This document shows, in pieces, positions 1 through 8,639 of a stretch of 16,081 nt of DNA (its first letter is position 1; every line of letters begins with the position of its first letter). The position numbers were made by a program, and so were the translations under genes. The notes beneath the pieces are model-generated. The model had not been told where the DNA came from, made no database searches, and saw only the letters and a list, made by a program, of their open reading frames with translations. This DNA is from Agrobacterium fabrum (GTDB lineage Bacteria; Pseudomonadota; Alphaproteobacteria; Rhizobiales; Rhizobiaceae), in assembly GCA_003241215.1 (NCBI GenBank), contig QFOL01000063.1, positions 1 to 16,081 on the forward strand, written 5' to 3'.

Positions 1-32
1 GCAAGCGGCAGACCCTCTATCGTTTCCGTCAT
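1..32 (-). CDS. Start of a divergent gene, cut by the window edge
   Basis: An ATG on the minus strand at 32-30 is preceded by AGGAG (41-37), four bases upstream, with a second AGGA just behind it. The reading frame gives MTETIEGLPL and then leaves the window. Ten residues do not identify a family. The gene is divergent from the 5-oxoproline-type operon, and the shared upstream region holds a GntR/FadR-type palindrome, so a FadR-family regulator of the operon is a reasonable guess. That guess rests on context only. Confidence 0.5.
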   Translation of the reverse strand, partial: MTETIEGLPL

Positions 33-200
33 GGCGCTCCTTTCCTAAGAGCAATGCAGCATCGGGAATTCCGTGACAGGCATGTTCGGACACGGCATGA
101 TTGCCCATAGCACAAAGCATTAGCAAAGCACGAAAAAAACGTGATGATTTCATGCGCATAACGTCCAACAAATAGACAGAATAAGAGAACGATTATTATT

Positions 201-215
201 TATTGTTGAACAATA
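201..215. promoter_or_regulatory. GntR/FadR-type operator-like palindrome with adjacent -35 element
   Basis: TATTGTTGAACAATA is a perfect inverted repeat around a central G. Its core, TTGTTGAACAA, fits the TNGTNNNACNA pattern of FadR-subfamily GntR operators at every fixed position. It abuts TTGACA (216-221), which reads as a -35 box toward the operon on the right. The matching -10 is poor (about CAAGAT, 238-243). A repressor bound here would block that -35. The rest of the 33-297 intergenic region is AT-rich around 180-215, and I see no gene in it. Confidence 0.5.
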
Positions 216-297
216 TTGACAATTTCGCGGAACACGACAAGATCGTCCGCATAAAGCATCCGCGAGGGGCGGATTGCGACAGGAGCGGAGAAAATCC

Positions 298-1539
298 ATG
301 GAGCAGCAAAAGCTCATCCCGACTGCCGATATCAAAATGTCAAAACGCGCATCCCTGATGGGAGCGATCTTCCTGATGGCGACATCCGCCATCGGTCCCG
401 GTTTCATCACGCAGACAGCGACATTCACGACCCAGCTCGGCGCCGCCTTCGCCTTCGGCATTCTCGCCTCCATCCTCATCGACTTCGTCGTTCAGCTCAA
501 TATCTGGCGTATCGTGACACTGACGCGCATGCGCGCATCCGATATTGCCAACGCCGCCATTCCCGGCTCCGGTTATCTTCTGGCCATTCTCGTCATCGTT
601 GGCGGCCTGTTCTTCAACATCGGCAATATTGGCGGCACCGGCCTTGGCCTGAACGCCATTTTCGGGCTCGATCCGAAAATCGGCGGCGCCATCAGCGCGA
701 TCTTTTCCATCGCCATCTTCGTTTCCAAGCGCGCGGGCCTTGCCGTCGACCGGTTCATCATTTTCGCCGGTATATTGATGATCGTGCTGACGCTTTATGT
801 GGCCTTCGTTTCCGCACCGCCGGTGGGTGACGCCTTCCGCCAGACCTTCCTGCCCGATACGATCAATTTCGCCACCATCACCACCATCGTCGGCGGCACG
901 GTCGGCGGCTACATCACCTATTCCGGCGCCCACCGGCTGCTGGACCGGGGCATGGTCGGCATTGAAAACCTGCCTGCCGTCAACCGCGCGGCGCTGACCG
1001 GCATCGCCGTCACCGGCGTCATGCGCTACGTGCTGTTCCTCGCCATTCTCGGCGTTGTCGCCAGCGGCGTCATCATCGACACCTCCAGCCAGGCCGCCAA
1101 CCCTGCCGCACAGGCCTTCCGTTCGGCTGCGGGCGATCTCGGCTTCCGCCTCTTCGGCATCATCTTCTGGGCGGCGGCCATCACCAGCGTCATCGGCGCG
1201 GCCTATACGTCTGTTTCATTCCTGCCCGTCTTCAAGCAGGACATGAGCGAGCGCGCCCGCAACATGGCGACGGTGGTTTTCATTGCCATCTCACTCGTCT
1301 GCTACCTGCTGATCACGACGCCGCCGGCCGCCATGCTGGTCTTCGTTGGCGGTCTGAACGGCCTCATCCTGCCCATCGGCCTCAGCATCTTCCTGTTTGC
1401 CGCATGGAAACGCGAAGACCTGATGGGCGGCCATCGCTATTCGCGTGTTCTGCTGGGGCTTGGCGTTCTGACTTGCGCATTGACATGGTACATGGGCTAC
1501 AAGTCCGCCGGCACCATCTTCGGCCTGCTCGGCCTGTAA
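298..1539 (+). CDS. NRAMP-superfamily transporter, YcsG-like, without the metal ligands
   Basis: This is an integral inner-membrane protein of 413 residues with about eleven hydrophobic segments. The overall plan matches NRAMP/MntH transporters: a first helix around residues 21-45 and a glycine-rich sixth helix around 195-215. The ATG at 298 is preferred over an upstream in-frame TTG at 274 because GGAG (287-290) stands seven bases before it. The NRAMP metal site is altered. The DPGN motif of helix 1 reads GPGF (residues 33-36), and the MPH motif of helix 6 reads GGY (203-205), so Asp, Asn and Met are all absent. In Bacillus the homologue YcsG lies in the kip/pxp cluster, as here. Uptake of 5-oxoproline or another small organic molecule is more likely than manganese uptake, but the substrate is inferred from context. 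It is the first gene of a five-gene operon, 24 bases before pxpA. Confidence 0.88.
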   Translation: MEQQKLIPTADIKMSKRASLMGAIFLMATSAIGPGFITQTATFTTQLGAAFAFGILASILIDFVVQLNIWRIVTLTRMRASDIANAAIPGSGYLLAILVIVGGLFFNIGNIGGTGLGLNAIFGLDPKIGGAISAIFSIAIFVSKRAGLAVDRFIIFAGILMIVLTLYVAFVSAPPVGDAFRQTFLPDTINFATITTIVGGTVGGYITYSGAHRLLDRGMVGIENLPAVNRAALTGIAVTGVMRYVLFLAILGVVASGVIIDTSSQAANPAAQAFRSAAGDLGFRLFGIIFWAAAITSVIGAAYTSVSFLPVFKQDMSERARNMATVVFIAISLVCYLLITTPPAAMLVFVGGLNGLILPIGLSIFLFAAWKREDLMGGHRYSRVLLGLGVLTCALTWYMGYKSAGTIFGLLGL

Positions 1540-1563
1540 GCAATAAACCAAAGGGAGGCAAAC

Positions 1564-2331
1564 ATGGCCGCTATCGATCTCAACAGCGATCTTGGCGAAA
1601 GCTACGGCGCTTGGCGCATGGGGGATGACGAAGCGATGCTCGCCATCGTTTCCAGCGCCAACATCGCCTGCGGATTTCACGCAGGCGATCCGGCCGGTAT
1701 CTACCGCACCGTCAAGGCCGCCGTCGAAAAGGGCGTGGTCGTCGGCGCCCATGTCTCCTATCCCGACCGCGTCGGCTTCGGCCGCCGCGATCTGGACGCG
1801 ACCTCGGAAGAACTGATTGCCGATGTCATCTACCAGATCGGCGCGCTGAAAGGCGTCGCCGCCGCTGCCGGCACCGCGGTGCGTTACGTCAAGCCGCATG
1901 GCGCGCTTTACAACCGCATCGCCAACGATGCGAAACAGGGGCAGGCCGTGATCGACGGCATCAAGGCGATTGACCCTTCGCTGGTGCTGATGGGCCTTGC
2001 CAATGCGCCCATTCTCGATCTTGCCCGCAAGGCCGGTCTTGCCGTTGTTGCCGAAGCCTTTGCGGATCGTGCCTATACGCCTGAAGGGCAGCTCGTTTCC
2101 CGCCGGGAAGCCGGTGCCGTGTTGCATGACGCGGCGAAAATCGCCGCCCGCATGGTGCAGCTTGCCCGCGAAGGCACGCTGGAGGCTATCGACGGCAGCA
2201 TCATAAAAATCGAGGCGCAATCCATCTGCGTGCACGGCGACAGCCCCGGCGCGGTCGCCATCGCCCAGGAAATCCGCCGCCGTTTCGAGGCAGAAGGTAT
2301 CGACATCCGCTCCTTCGCGTCCAAACGCTGA
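1564..2331 (+). CDS. pxpA: 5-oxoprolinase subunit A (LamB/YcsF family)
   Basis: PxpA works with PxpB and PxpC as the prokaryotic ATP-dependent 5-oxoprolinase, which opens pyroglutamate to glutamate in the cytoplasm. The 255-residue length is normal for the family. The family motifs are all present in order: DLNSDLGE (5-12), [12 protein letters not shown] (32-43), GAHVSYPDR (61-69, where E. coli has a Pro instead of Val), [10 protein letters not shown] (108-117), EAFADRAY and ICVHGD near the C terminus. The start is fixed by GGGAGG (1553-1558) five bases before the ATG. It lies between the transporter and the YcsI gene with short gaps (24 and 12 bases), so co-transcription is very likely. The family is certain. 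The exact lactam substrate in this organism is inferred. Confidence 0.95.
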   Translation: MAAIDLNSDLGESYGAWRMGDDEAMLAIVSSANIACGFHAGDPAGIYRTVKAAVEKGVVVGAHVSYPDRVGFGRRDLDATSEELIADVIYQIGALKGVAAAAGTAVRYVKPHGALYNRIANDAKQGQAVIDGIKAIDPSLVLMGLANAPILDLARKAGLAVVAEAFADRAYTPEGQLVSRREAGAVLHDAAKIAARMVQLAREGTLEAIDGSIIKIEAQSICVHGDSPGAVAIAQEIRRRFEAEGIDIRSFASKR

Positions 2332-2343
2332 AAAGGGCAGCCG

Positions 2344-3153
2344 ATGACGATACCGACATCCTATCTCAACCACACGGACGCGGAGGCCGCGCGAAAGGCT
2401 CGTGCGACCTATCGCGACGGCCTCGTCGCCCCAACTTCCGGCATTGCGCCCGGCTTCACGCAGGCGAACATGATCGTGCTGCCGCGCGACTGGGCCTTCG
2501 ATTTCCTGCTTTACGCGCAGCGCAATCCAAAACCCTGCCCGGTGCTCGATGTCTCCGATCCCGGCTCGCCGACCACTCTTCTGGCCCCCGGCGCCGATCT
2601 CAGAACAGACCTGCCGCTTTACCGCATCTGGCGGGATGGCAAGCTTGCCGAGGAAACGGCCGATGCCACAGCCGCCTGGGCGGAGCGCGACGATCTTGTC
2701 GCCTTCCTGATCGGCTGCAGCTTCACCTTCGAAACGCCGATGGTGGAAGCAGGCATCGAAATCCGCCATATGACGGATAAAAGCAATGTGCCGATGTATC
2801 TCACCAACCGGCCCTGCCGTCCGGCCGGTCGGCTGAAGGGCAACATGGTCGTTTCCATGCGGCCGATCCCGGCGTCGCGCGTCGCCGATGCCGCGACGAT
2901 TTCCGGGCGTTTTCCGGCCGTACACGGATCACCGGTACATGTCGGTGCGCCGGAAGAGATCGGCATCGCCGATCTGGCAAAACCCGACTTCGGTGACGCG
3001 GTGCGGATCGAGCCGGGCGAGGTTCCGGTGTTCTGGGCCTGCGGCGTCACACCCCAGGCTGCCGTCATGGCATCCGGTGTGCCCTTTGCGATCACCCATG
3101 CGCCGGGCCACATGTTCATTACCGATATTCCCGATTCCGCCTATCACGCGTGA
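2344..3153 (+). CDS. DUF1445/UPF0317 (YcsI-type) putative hydro-lyase
   Basis: This 269-residue soluble protein is of the YcsI family, often labelled putative hydro-lyase. Conserved stretches visible include [27 protein letters not shown], the GNMVVSMRP segment, [19 protein letters not shown] and ITHAPGHMF. The Cys and His residues in these segments could form an active or metal site, which is inference. Mammalian D-glutamate cyclase (DGLUCY, 5-oxo-D-proline/D-glutamate) carries a domain of this family, and Bacillus ycsI sits in the kip/pxp cluster. Both facts fit a role in 5-oxoproline metabolism, perhaps on the D isomer. AGGG (2334-2337) precedes the ATG, and the stop is seven bases before pxpBC. 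No reaction has been shown from this sequence. Confidence 0.9.
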   Translation: MTIPTSYLNHTDAEAARKARATYRDGLVAPTSGIAPGFTQANMIVLPRDWAFDFLLYAQRNPKPCPVLDVSDPGSPTTLLAPGADLRTDLPLYRIWRDGKLAEETADATAAWAERDDLVAFLIGCSFTFETPMVEAGIEIRHMTDKSNVPMYLTNRPCRPAGRLKGNMVVSMRPIPASRVADAATISGRFPAVHGSPVHVGAPEEIGIADLAKPDFGDAVRIEPGEVPVFWACGVTPQAAVMASGVPFAITHAPGHMFITDIPDSAYHA

Positions 3154-3160
3154 GGATATG

Positions 3161-4777
3161 ATGCGTTTTCTCCCCGTCAGCCTCACCACCATTCTTGTCG
3201 AACTCACCGATCTCGATGAAACCCTGGCGCTTTTCGCCTCGCTTCAGAACGATCCGGTCGAAGGCGTCGAAGAGACGGTGCCGGCTGCCCGCACCCTGAT
3301 GATCCGCTTTCGCCCCGAGAAGATCGGTGCCGAGGCGCTGGCCGCGCGGCTGGCAAGCCGCGATCTCTCGGCAAAAATCGCGCCTTCGGACAATCTCGTT
3401 GAAATCCCCGTCCACTACAATGGCGAGGACCTCACCGATGTTGCCGAACTGACCGGCATGAGCGTCGAGGAGGTCATCCGCCGCCATACCGAAAGCGAAT
3501 TCACCGTGGCCTTCTGCGGTTTCGCTCCCGGCTTCGGGTATCTGGTCGGCGGCGATCCGGCGCTGCATGTGCCGCGTCGGCAAAGCCCGCGCACCCGCAT
3601 TCCGGCAGGTTCGGTGGCGCTGGCCGGCGCCTTCAGCGGCGTTTATCCGCAACACAGCCCCGGCGGCTGGCAGATCATCGGCACCACGCCGGTGAAGATG
3701 TGGGACATTGATCGCGATCCCGGTGCGCTTTTCCAGCCGGGTTACCGGGTGCGTTTCTTCGACATGGACAAGGCCGGCAAAACGGTCGACGTCCCCGTCT
3801 CGGCACCGCGCAACGCCGGGAAAGACCGGGCAAAAGCAGGCCCGCATTTCGAAGTGCTCGCCGCCCCCATGCCCGCCATCTTTCAGGATCTCGGCCGCTT
3901 CGGCCAGACCGGGCAGGGTGTATCGGCTTCCGGCGCGCTGGATCGCGGCGCGTTCAATGCCGCAAACCGCATCGTCGGCAATCCCGTCAACACGCCCTGT
4001 CTCGAACTGACGCTCGGCGGATTTTCCTTTAAGAGCACGAGCCGCGCCGTCATTGGCGTAACCGGTGCACCCTGCCCCGTCACCATCACCACGGCGGATC
4101 GCAGCTTCGCGGCCAAGACCCTTGGTCCGGTCTCTCTTGAGCCCGGTGATATCGTGACCTTCGGCCAGCCGCCGAAGGGCATGCGCTGTTATCTTGCCGT
4201 GCGCGGCGGTTTTGATATCGAGCCGGTGCTCGGCAGTTTCGCAACGGATACACTGGCTGTCGTCGGCCCGGAACCGGTGGGTGCGGGCGCCGTCCTGCCG
4301 CTCAAGGGCGAGACGTCCGGCCTCGCCAGCGTATCTATTGACGAAGTTTCGGCATTCGAACCGCCGGCAACCGGTGAAGTCGTGACGCTGGACGTCGTTC
4401 TCGGCCCCCGCGCCGACTGGTTCACGCAGAAGGGTATGGAGACGCTGACCAGCCAGCTCTGGCAGGTCACGCCACAGTCGAACCGCGTCGGCATCCGCCT
4501 TGCCGGCGAAGTGCCGGTCGAGCGCAGGGACAGCGCCGAATTGCCAAGCGAGGGCACCGCGACAGGGGCGATCCAGATTCCCCATAGCGGCCAGCCGGTT
4601 CTGTTCCTTGCCGATCACCCGCTGACGGGCGGTTATCCCGTCATCGGCGCTGTCGCCGAATATCATCTCGATCTTGCCGGGCAGATTCCCGTCAACGCCA
4701 AAATCAAATTCCGCCCGATCGGCCCCTTCGCCGAAATCGCGGCCAAGAACATAGAATTCCGAGGAGAAAAGCGATGA
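3161..4777 (+). CDS. Fused 5-oxoprolinase subunits B and C (KipI-KipA, allophanate-hydrolase-like)
   Basis: This is one 538-residue polypeptide where E. coli has two separate proteins. Residues 1 to about 220 are PxpB/KipI (AHS1), with the signature [10 protein letters not shown] and a later SPGGWQIIG stretch. From about residue 229 ([19 protein letters not shown]) to the end it is PxpC/KipA (AHS2), with [24 protein letters not shown] and the closing [12 protein letters not shown] linker rich in Ala, Lys and Arg joins them. Two ATG codons, 3158 and 3161, are in frame. GAGGA (3152-3156) suits the second better. The stop overlaps the next ATG by four bases (ATGA), which implies translational coupling with the biotin carboxylase. 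AHS1-AHS2 is also homologous to the carboxyltransferase part of urea carboxylase, which bears on why a biotin enzyme is next to it. Confidence 0.93.
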   Translation: MRFLPVSLTTILVELTDLDETLALFASLQNDPVEGVEETVPAARTLMIRFRPEKIGAEALAARLASRDLSAKIAPSDNLVEIPVHYNGEDLTDVAELTGMSVEEVIRRHTESEFTVAFCGFAPGFGYLVGGDPALHVPRRQSPRTRIPAGSVALAGAFSGVYPQHSPGGWQIIGTTPVKMWDIDRDPGALFQPGYRVRFFDMDKAGKTVDVPVSAPRNAGKDRAKAGPHFEVLAAPMPAIFQDLGRFGQTGQGVSASGALDRGAFNAANRIVGNPVNTPCLELTLGGFSFKSTSRAVIGVTGAPCPVTITTADRSFAAKTLGPVSLEPGDIVTFGQPPKGMRCYLAVRGGFDIEPVLGSFATDTLAVVGPEPVGAGAVLPLKGETSGLASVSIDEVSAFEPPATGEVVTLDVVLGPRADWFTQKGMETLTSQLWQVTPQSNRVGIRLAGEVPVERRDSAELPSEGTATGAIQIPHSGQPVLFLADHPLTGGYPVIGAVAEYHLDLAGQIPVNAKIKFRPIGPFAEIAAKNIEFRGEKR

Positions 4778-6507
4778 AAAAAGTGCTGATTGCCAATCGC
4801 GGCGAGATCGCGGTCCGCATCATCCGCGCATGTCGCGATTACGGCCTGCAATCGGTCGCCGTTTATGCCGATCCCGATCAGGATGCGCTTTTCGTCCGGC
4901 TTGCGGATGAGGCCTATGCGCTGGATGGCGTGCGTCCCGCCGAGACCTATCTCGATATCGCCAAGCTGATTGCGATTGCCAAACGCGCCGGCGCGGATGC
5001 CGTACATCCCGGTTATGGCTTCCTGTCCGAGCGGGCGGAATTTGCACGCGCCGTTCTCGATGCCGGCCTCAACTGGATCGGCCCCGACCCGCATGTCATC
5101 GAAGCCTTGGGTGACAAGGTCGAGGCGCGACGCATTGCCACCGGCGTTGGTGCGCCGCTGGTCGCCGGCAGTGACGGCCCCGTCGCTTCCGCCGCAGAAG
5201 TCACCGCGTTTGCGGAGCAACACGGCCTGCCTGTCGCCATCAAGGCGGCCCATGGCGGCGGTGGTCGCGGCCTAAAGGTTGCGTGGAAGATGGAAGAGAT
5301 CGCCGATCTCTACGAATCCGCCGTGCGCGAGGCGACGGCCGCCTTTGGTCGCGGCGAATGTTTCCTTGAACGTTTCCTCGACCGCCCGCGCCATATCGAG
5401 GCGCAGGTTCTGGCCGACAAGCATGGTAATGTGCTCGTCCTCGGCACCCGCGACTGCTCGCTGCAGCGCCGGAACCAGAAGCTGATCGAAGAGGCTCCCG
5501 CCCCCTTCCTCTCCGCCGAACAGCGGCAGAAAATCCATGCGGCTGCCAAGGCTATCTGCGCCGCTGCCGGTTATTCCGGCGCCGGCACCGTCGAATTCCT
5601 GCTCGGCGTCGATGGTACGATTTCCTTCCTCGAGGTCAATACGCGCCTGCAGGTGGAACATCCCGTTACCGAAGAAACCACCGGTATCGATCTCGTTATC
5701 GAGCAGTTCCGCATCGCCGAAGGCCATAAGCTGCGGGTTCTCGAAACGCCGGAACCGCGTGGCCATTCGATGGAATTCCGCATCAATGCCGAAGATCCAG
5801 GCCGAGGTTTCCTGCCGACGCCCGGTTCGATCTCGGTTTTCGACGCCCCCTCCGGTCCCGGTATTCGCGTGGATACCGGCGTCGTCAGCGGCTCCAGCGT
5901 GCCGGGCGTGTTCGACTCGCTGATGGCAAAGCTGATCGTCACGGGTGCCGACCGTGATCAGGTTCTACGCCGCGCACGCCGCGCGCTCAAGGAGTTCCGT
6001 ATCGAAGGCATCGCCACCGTCCTGCCGTTCCATCGCGCCGCGATCGAAACCGAAGACTTCATCGGCGCGGACGGTTTCAAGGTTCACACCCGCTGGATCG
6101 AAACCGATTTTGCCGCCATGCCTGAAGCCACGGAGCGCCCGGCGCCGGCCGACGACCCTTCCGTAACCCGCACTTTCCTGGAAATCGACGGCAAGCGCGT
6201 ATCGGTCGGTCTGCCCAGCCTGCTGCTCTCCAGCCTCGGTGCGGTTAGCGGCAACAGCGCGGCTGTTCCCGGCGCGGCCGCCACCGGGCAAAAGGAAGGC
6301 GAAATCACCGCCCCGGTTTCCGGCACCCTGCAATCCTTCAAGGTAAAAGACGGCGACACGGTTTCGCAAGGCGATCTTCTGGCCGTCATGGAAGCCATGA
6401 AGATGGAAACGCAGATCGTCGCCACCAAGGCCGGCAAGGTCCGCCTGATCGTCAAGGAAGGCGATTACCTGCAGGCGGGCGCTGCCCTTATCGACATAGC
6501 CGGCTAA
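4774..6507 (+). CDS. Biotin carboxylase with C-terminal biotinyl carrier domain
   Basis: This 577-residue protein has the layout of acyl-CoA carboxylase alpha subunits. The N-terminal biotin carboxylase domain starts [19 protein letters not shown]. It holds the ATP-grasp glycine loop HGGGGRG, the [11 protein letters not shown] stretch and the catalytic segment [14 protein letters not shown]. After about residue 450 comes a variable linker, then a biotinyl domain (about 508-577) with EAMKMET, the biotinylated lysine being about Lys543. It catalyses ATP-dependent carboxylation of its own biotin. No acyl-CoA carboxyltransferase gene is in the window. The four-base overlap with the PxpBC fusion suggests that this pair is the functional partner, so a role in fatty acid synthesis is unlikely. 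The name accC would mislead. Partner and substrate are inference. Confidence 0.93.
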   Translation: MKKVLIANRGEIAVRIIRACRDYGLQSVAVYADPDQDALFVRLADEAYALDGVRPAETYLDIAKLIAIAKRAGADAVHPGYGFLSERAEFARAVLDAGLNWIGPDPHVIEALGDKVEARRIATGVGAPLVAGSDGPVASAAEVTAFAEQHGLPVAIKAAHGGGGRGLKVAWKMEEIADLYESAVREATAAFGRGECFLERFLDRPRHIEAQVLADKHGNVLVLGTRDCSLQRRNQKLIEEAPAPFLSAEQRQKIHAAAKAICAAAGYSGAGTVEFLLGVDGTISFLEVNTRLQVEHPVTEETTGIDLVIEQFRIAEGHKLRVLETPEPRGHSMEFRINAEDPGRGFLPTPGSISVFDAPSGPGIRVDTGVVSGSSVPGVFDSLMAKLIVTGADRDQVLRRARRALKEFRIEGIATVLPFHRAAIETEDFIGADGFKVHTRWIETDFAAMPEATERPAPADDPSVTRTFLEIDGKRVSVGLPSLLLSSLGAVSGNSAAVPGAAATGQKEGEITAPVSGTLQSFKVKDGDTVSQGDLLAVMEAMKMETQIVATKAGKVRLIVKEGDYLQAGAALIDIAG

Positions 6508-6551
6508 TATACGGACGGCCAGCCGGCCTCACAATTGCAGATCGCGTATGA

Positions 6552-6578
6552 CCGGCGGCGGAACCCTTTCGCCGCCGG
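6552..6578. terminator. GC-rich hairpin between the operon and the amylase gene
   Basis: CCGGCGGCG (6552-6560) pairs perfectly with CGCCGCCGG (6570-6578) over a nine-base loop. It stands 45 bases after the biotin carboxylase stop and 40 bases before the amylase ATG. Only a short TTT follows, so it is a weak intrinsic terminator at best. It could instead protect the 3' end of the operon mRNA or attenuate read-through into the amylase gene. Confidence 0.4.
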
Positions 6579-6618
6579 GCCGTTTATGGCGCGACCTGCT
6601 AACGACTGTGAGGGAAAT

Positions 6619-8106
6619 ATGGCCGGACGCACCTTGCTTCAGTTCTTCCATTGGTATTATCCGGACGGAGGGAAATTATGGAGCGAGGTGGCCGAAAAGG
6701 CCGAAAGCCTTGCCAGAATGGGCATCACCGATATCTGGCTGCCGCCCGCCTACAAGGGCGCTGCCGGCGGTTATTCGGTGGGTTACGATACCTACGATCT
6801 CTTCGACCTTGGCGAATTCGACCAGAAGGGAACCGTCGCCACCAAATATGGCGATCGCGCCGCCCTCGAACATGCGGGCCGGACGCTGAAGGAAAACGGC
6901 ATCCGCGTCATTCATGACGTCGTTCTCAATCACAAGATGGGTGCGGATGAAAAAGAGAAGGTGCGGGTTCGCCGCGTCAATCCCGAAGACCGTACCGAGA
7001 TCGACGATGAAGACTTTCAGGCGCTCGCCTATACACGCTTCACCTTTCCCGGCCGCAACGGCAAATACTCCAAATTCATCTGGGACCTGAAGTGCTTCAG
7101 CGGTGTCGACCACATCGAGGAGCCGATCGAAGACGGCATATTCCGCCTCGTCAACGAATATGGCGATGGTGAATGGAATGAGGAAGTCGATCAGGAAAAC
7201 GGCAATTTCGACTATCTGATGGGTGCGGATGTCGAGTTCAGGAACCGGGCGGTTTACGAGGAACTCAAATATTGGGGCCGCTGGCTCTCCGGGCAGGTGC
7301 AGGTGGATGGCTTCCGCCTCGATGCCGCCAAACATATTCCGGCGTGGTTTTTCCGCGACTGGGTCGGCCATATGCGCGAAACGGTCGATCCCGATCTTTT
7401 CGTCGTGGCGGAATATTGGCACCCCGATCTCGAGGCGCTGAAAAGCTATCTAGAACTCGTCGACAAGCAGCTGATGCTTTTCGATGTCGCCCTTCACCAC
7501 CGTTTCCACGATGCCTCCAAACGGGGCGGCGATTTCGACATGCGCAGCATCTTCGATGGCTCACTGGTGTCGGCCGTTCCCGACCATGCCGTGACGCTGG
7601 TCGACAATCACGACACGCAGCCGCTGCAATCGCTCGAAGCGCCGGTGGAACCCTGGTTCAAACCTCTGGCCTATGCAATCATTCTGCTGCGCGAAGAGGG
7701 TGTTCCCTGCGTCTTTTATCCCGATCTGTTCGGCACGAGCTATACAGACGCCGGCAATGACGGCAACGAATATAAAATCGATATGCCCGCCATTGAATGC
7801 CTGCCGAAGCTCATCGAGGCCCGCAGCCGTTTCGCCAATGGCGCCCAGACGGATATTTTCGACGATGCCAACTGCATTGCTTTTGTTCGCCACGGCGCCG
7901 CCGATGCACCGGGCTGCGTGGTGGTGATGTCGAATGGAGAGCCGGCGGAAAAGCAGATCGATCTCGGAACCGATCACGCCGGCGCAGTCTGGCGCGACTT
8001 TCTCGGGCACCGCGAAGAACGGATTACCCTTGATGACAGCGGCAAGGGCGCCTTTCCCACCAATGGCGGCAGCGTCAGCGTCTGGGTTCCTGACGATACC
8101 GAGTGA
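6619..8106 (+). CDS. amyA: Cytoplasmic alpha-amylase, GH13
   Basis: This enzyme hydrolyses alpha-1,4 bonds of glucans or maltodextrins inside the cell. From the ATG at 6619 (AGGGA at 6611-6615) the protein is 495 residues, the size of E. coli cytoplasmic AmyA, and it has no signal peptide. The start [13 protein letters not shown] is typical. Conserved GH13 segments are seen: [16 protein letters not shown] with nucleophile Asp235, VAEYW with acid/base Glu265, and VDNHDTQP with Asp332. An upstream in-frame TTG (6535) would add 28 residues without family character and was not used. It follows the biotin carboxylase by 111 bases with a hairpin between, so it is probably a separate unit. It ends 14 bases from the convergent soxR stop. 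A role in intracellular glycogen or maltodextrin turnover is inferred. Confidence 0.93.
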   Translation: MAGRTLLQFFHWYYPDGGKLWSEVAEKAESLARMGITDIWLPPAYKGAAGGYSVGYDTYDLFDLGEFDQKGTVATKYGDRAALEHAGRTLKENGIRVIHDVVLNHKMGADEKEKVRVRRVNPEDRTEIDDEDFQALAYTRFTFPGRNGKYSKFIWDLKCFSGVDHIEEPIEDGIFRLVNEYGDGEWNEEVDQENGNFDYLMGADVEFRNRAVYEELKYWGRWLSGQVQVDGFRLDAAKHIPAWFFRDWVGHMRETVDPDLFVVAEYWHPDLEALKSYLELVDKQLMLFDVALHHRFHDASKRGGDFDMRSIFDGSLVSAVPDHAVTLVDNHDTQPLQSLEAPVEPWFKPLAYAIILLREEGVPCVFYPDLFGTSYTDAGNDGNEYKIDMPAIECLPKLIEARSRFANGAQTDIFDDANCIAFVRHGAADAPGCVVVMSNGEPAEKQIDLGTDHAGAVWRDFLGHREERITLDDSGKGAFPTNGGSVSVWVPDDTE

Positions 8107-8120
8107 GGAACAACCGCTGC

Positions 8121-8576
8121 TCACTCTGCAGGCACGAGACGGCGCGGCCCTGCGCCGTCGTCGGCGAGAACGTCATTGGGGTTTCGTAGAGGACAATCAT
8201 CCAGCGAAAGACATCCGCAACCGATACAGCCGGTAAGCTGATCGCGCAGCATGATCAGGTTGTTGATGCGAAGCTGCAGCATTTCCCGCCAGGATTGGGA
8301 AAACCTGCGCCAATCGGCCGTCGTCGCCACCCGATCCTGCGGCAGATCGGCCATAGCATCCCTGATGATGCTGAGCTGGATACCGGCTCGCTGTGCGATG
8401 CGGATGATGGCGATACGCCGCAGGACGGCACGGTGATAACGCCGCTGGTTACCGGCGGTGCGCCAGCCTTCGATCAGCCCCTTCGCCTCGTAAAAATGGA
8501 TGGTGGAAACGGCGATGCCGCTGCGGCGCGCAACCTCGCCTACCGTCAGGCTGTGTTTGAATACGGTATTTTCCAT
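8121..8576 (-). CDS. soxR: Redox-sensing transcriptional activator SoxR (MerR family)
   Basis: This is a 151-residue MerR-type regulator that senses redox-cycling compounds or superoxide through a 2Fe-2S cluster. The N-terminal winged helix (about residues 9-78) starts LTVGEVARRSGIAVSTIHFYE and is followed by the dimer helix (about 85-115). The cluster motif is CIGCGCLSLDDC, with Cys117, Cys120, Cys122 and Cys128 in the CX2CXCX5C spacing of SoxR. Length and motif agree closely with E. coli SoxR. AGGAG (8586-8582) stands five bases before the ATG. No soxS is present, as is usual outside enterics. The SoxR box in its own promoter (8649-8666) indicates direct autoregulation. The gene is convergent with the amylase gene, with a 14-base gap. 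Confidence 0.96.
   Translation of the reverse strand: MENTVFKHSLTVGEVARRSGIAVSTIHFYEAKGLIEGWRTAGNQRRYHRAVLRRIAIIRIAQRAGIQLSIIRDAMADLPQDRVATTADWRRFSQSWREMLQLRINNLIMLRDQLTGCIGCGCLSLDDCPLRNPNDVLADDGAGPRRLVPAE
8138..8159. terminator. Perfect hairpin in the soxR 3' end, downstream of the amylase stop
   Basis: GACGGCGC (8138-8145) pairs exactly with GCGCCGTC (8152-8159) over a six-base loop. It begins 32 bases after the amylase stop and lies inside the last codons of soxR. Neither side has a T-tract, so classical intrinsic termination is not supported. It could stabilise or slow the end of the amylase transcript. Confidence 0.3.
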
Positions 8577-8639
8577 CTAGGCTCCTGCTTCCGGACCGAT
8601 TTCCGCTCGGAAACCGCGGAAACAACGTAAAGAGCAGCC

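Noticed and set aside
298..1539. Annotation as a manganese/iron transporter (MntH)
   Set aside because: The fold is NRAMP but the Asp, Asn and Met ligands are all replaced, so metal transport should not be assumed.
1291..2925. Long open frame (544 codons) on the minus strand opposite the transporter, pxpA and ycsI
   Set aside because: The product is His/Arg/Gly/Asp-rich with no domain, and the plus strand here holds three unmistakable gene families. It is an antisense shadow of GC-rich codon use.
3119..4666. Long minus-strand frame opposite the PxpBC fusion
   Set aside because: Low-complexity Arg/Gly/Asp composition and no recognisable motif. The plus-strand KipI and KipA signatures explain the region.
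4774..6507. Annotation as accC of fatty acid synthesis
   Set aside because: It carries its own biotinyl domain and is translationally coupled to pxpBC. Fatty-acid AccC proteins are about 450 residues and sit with accB.
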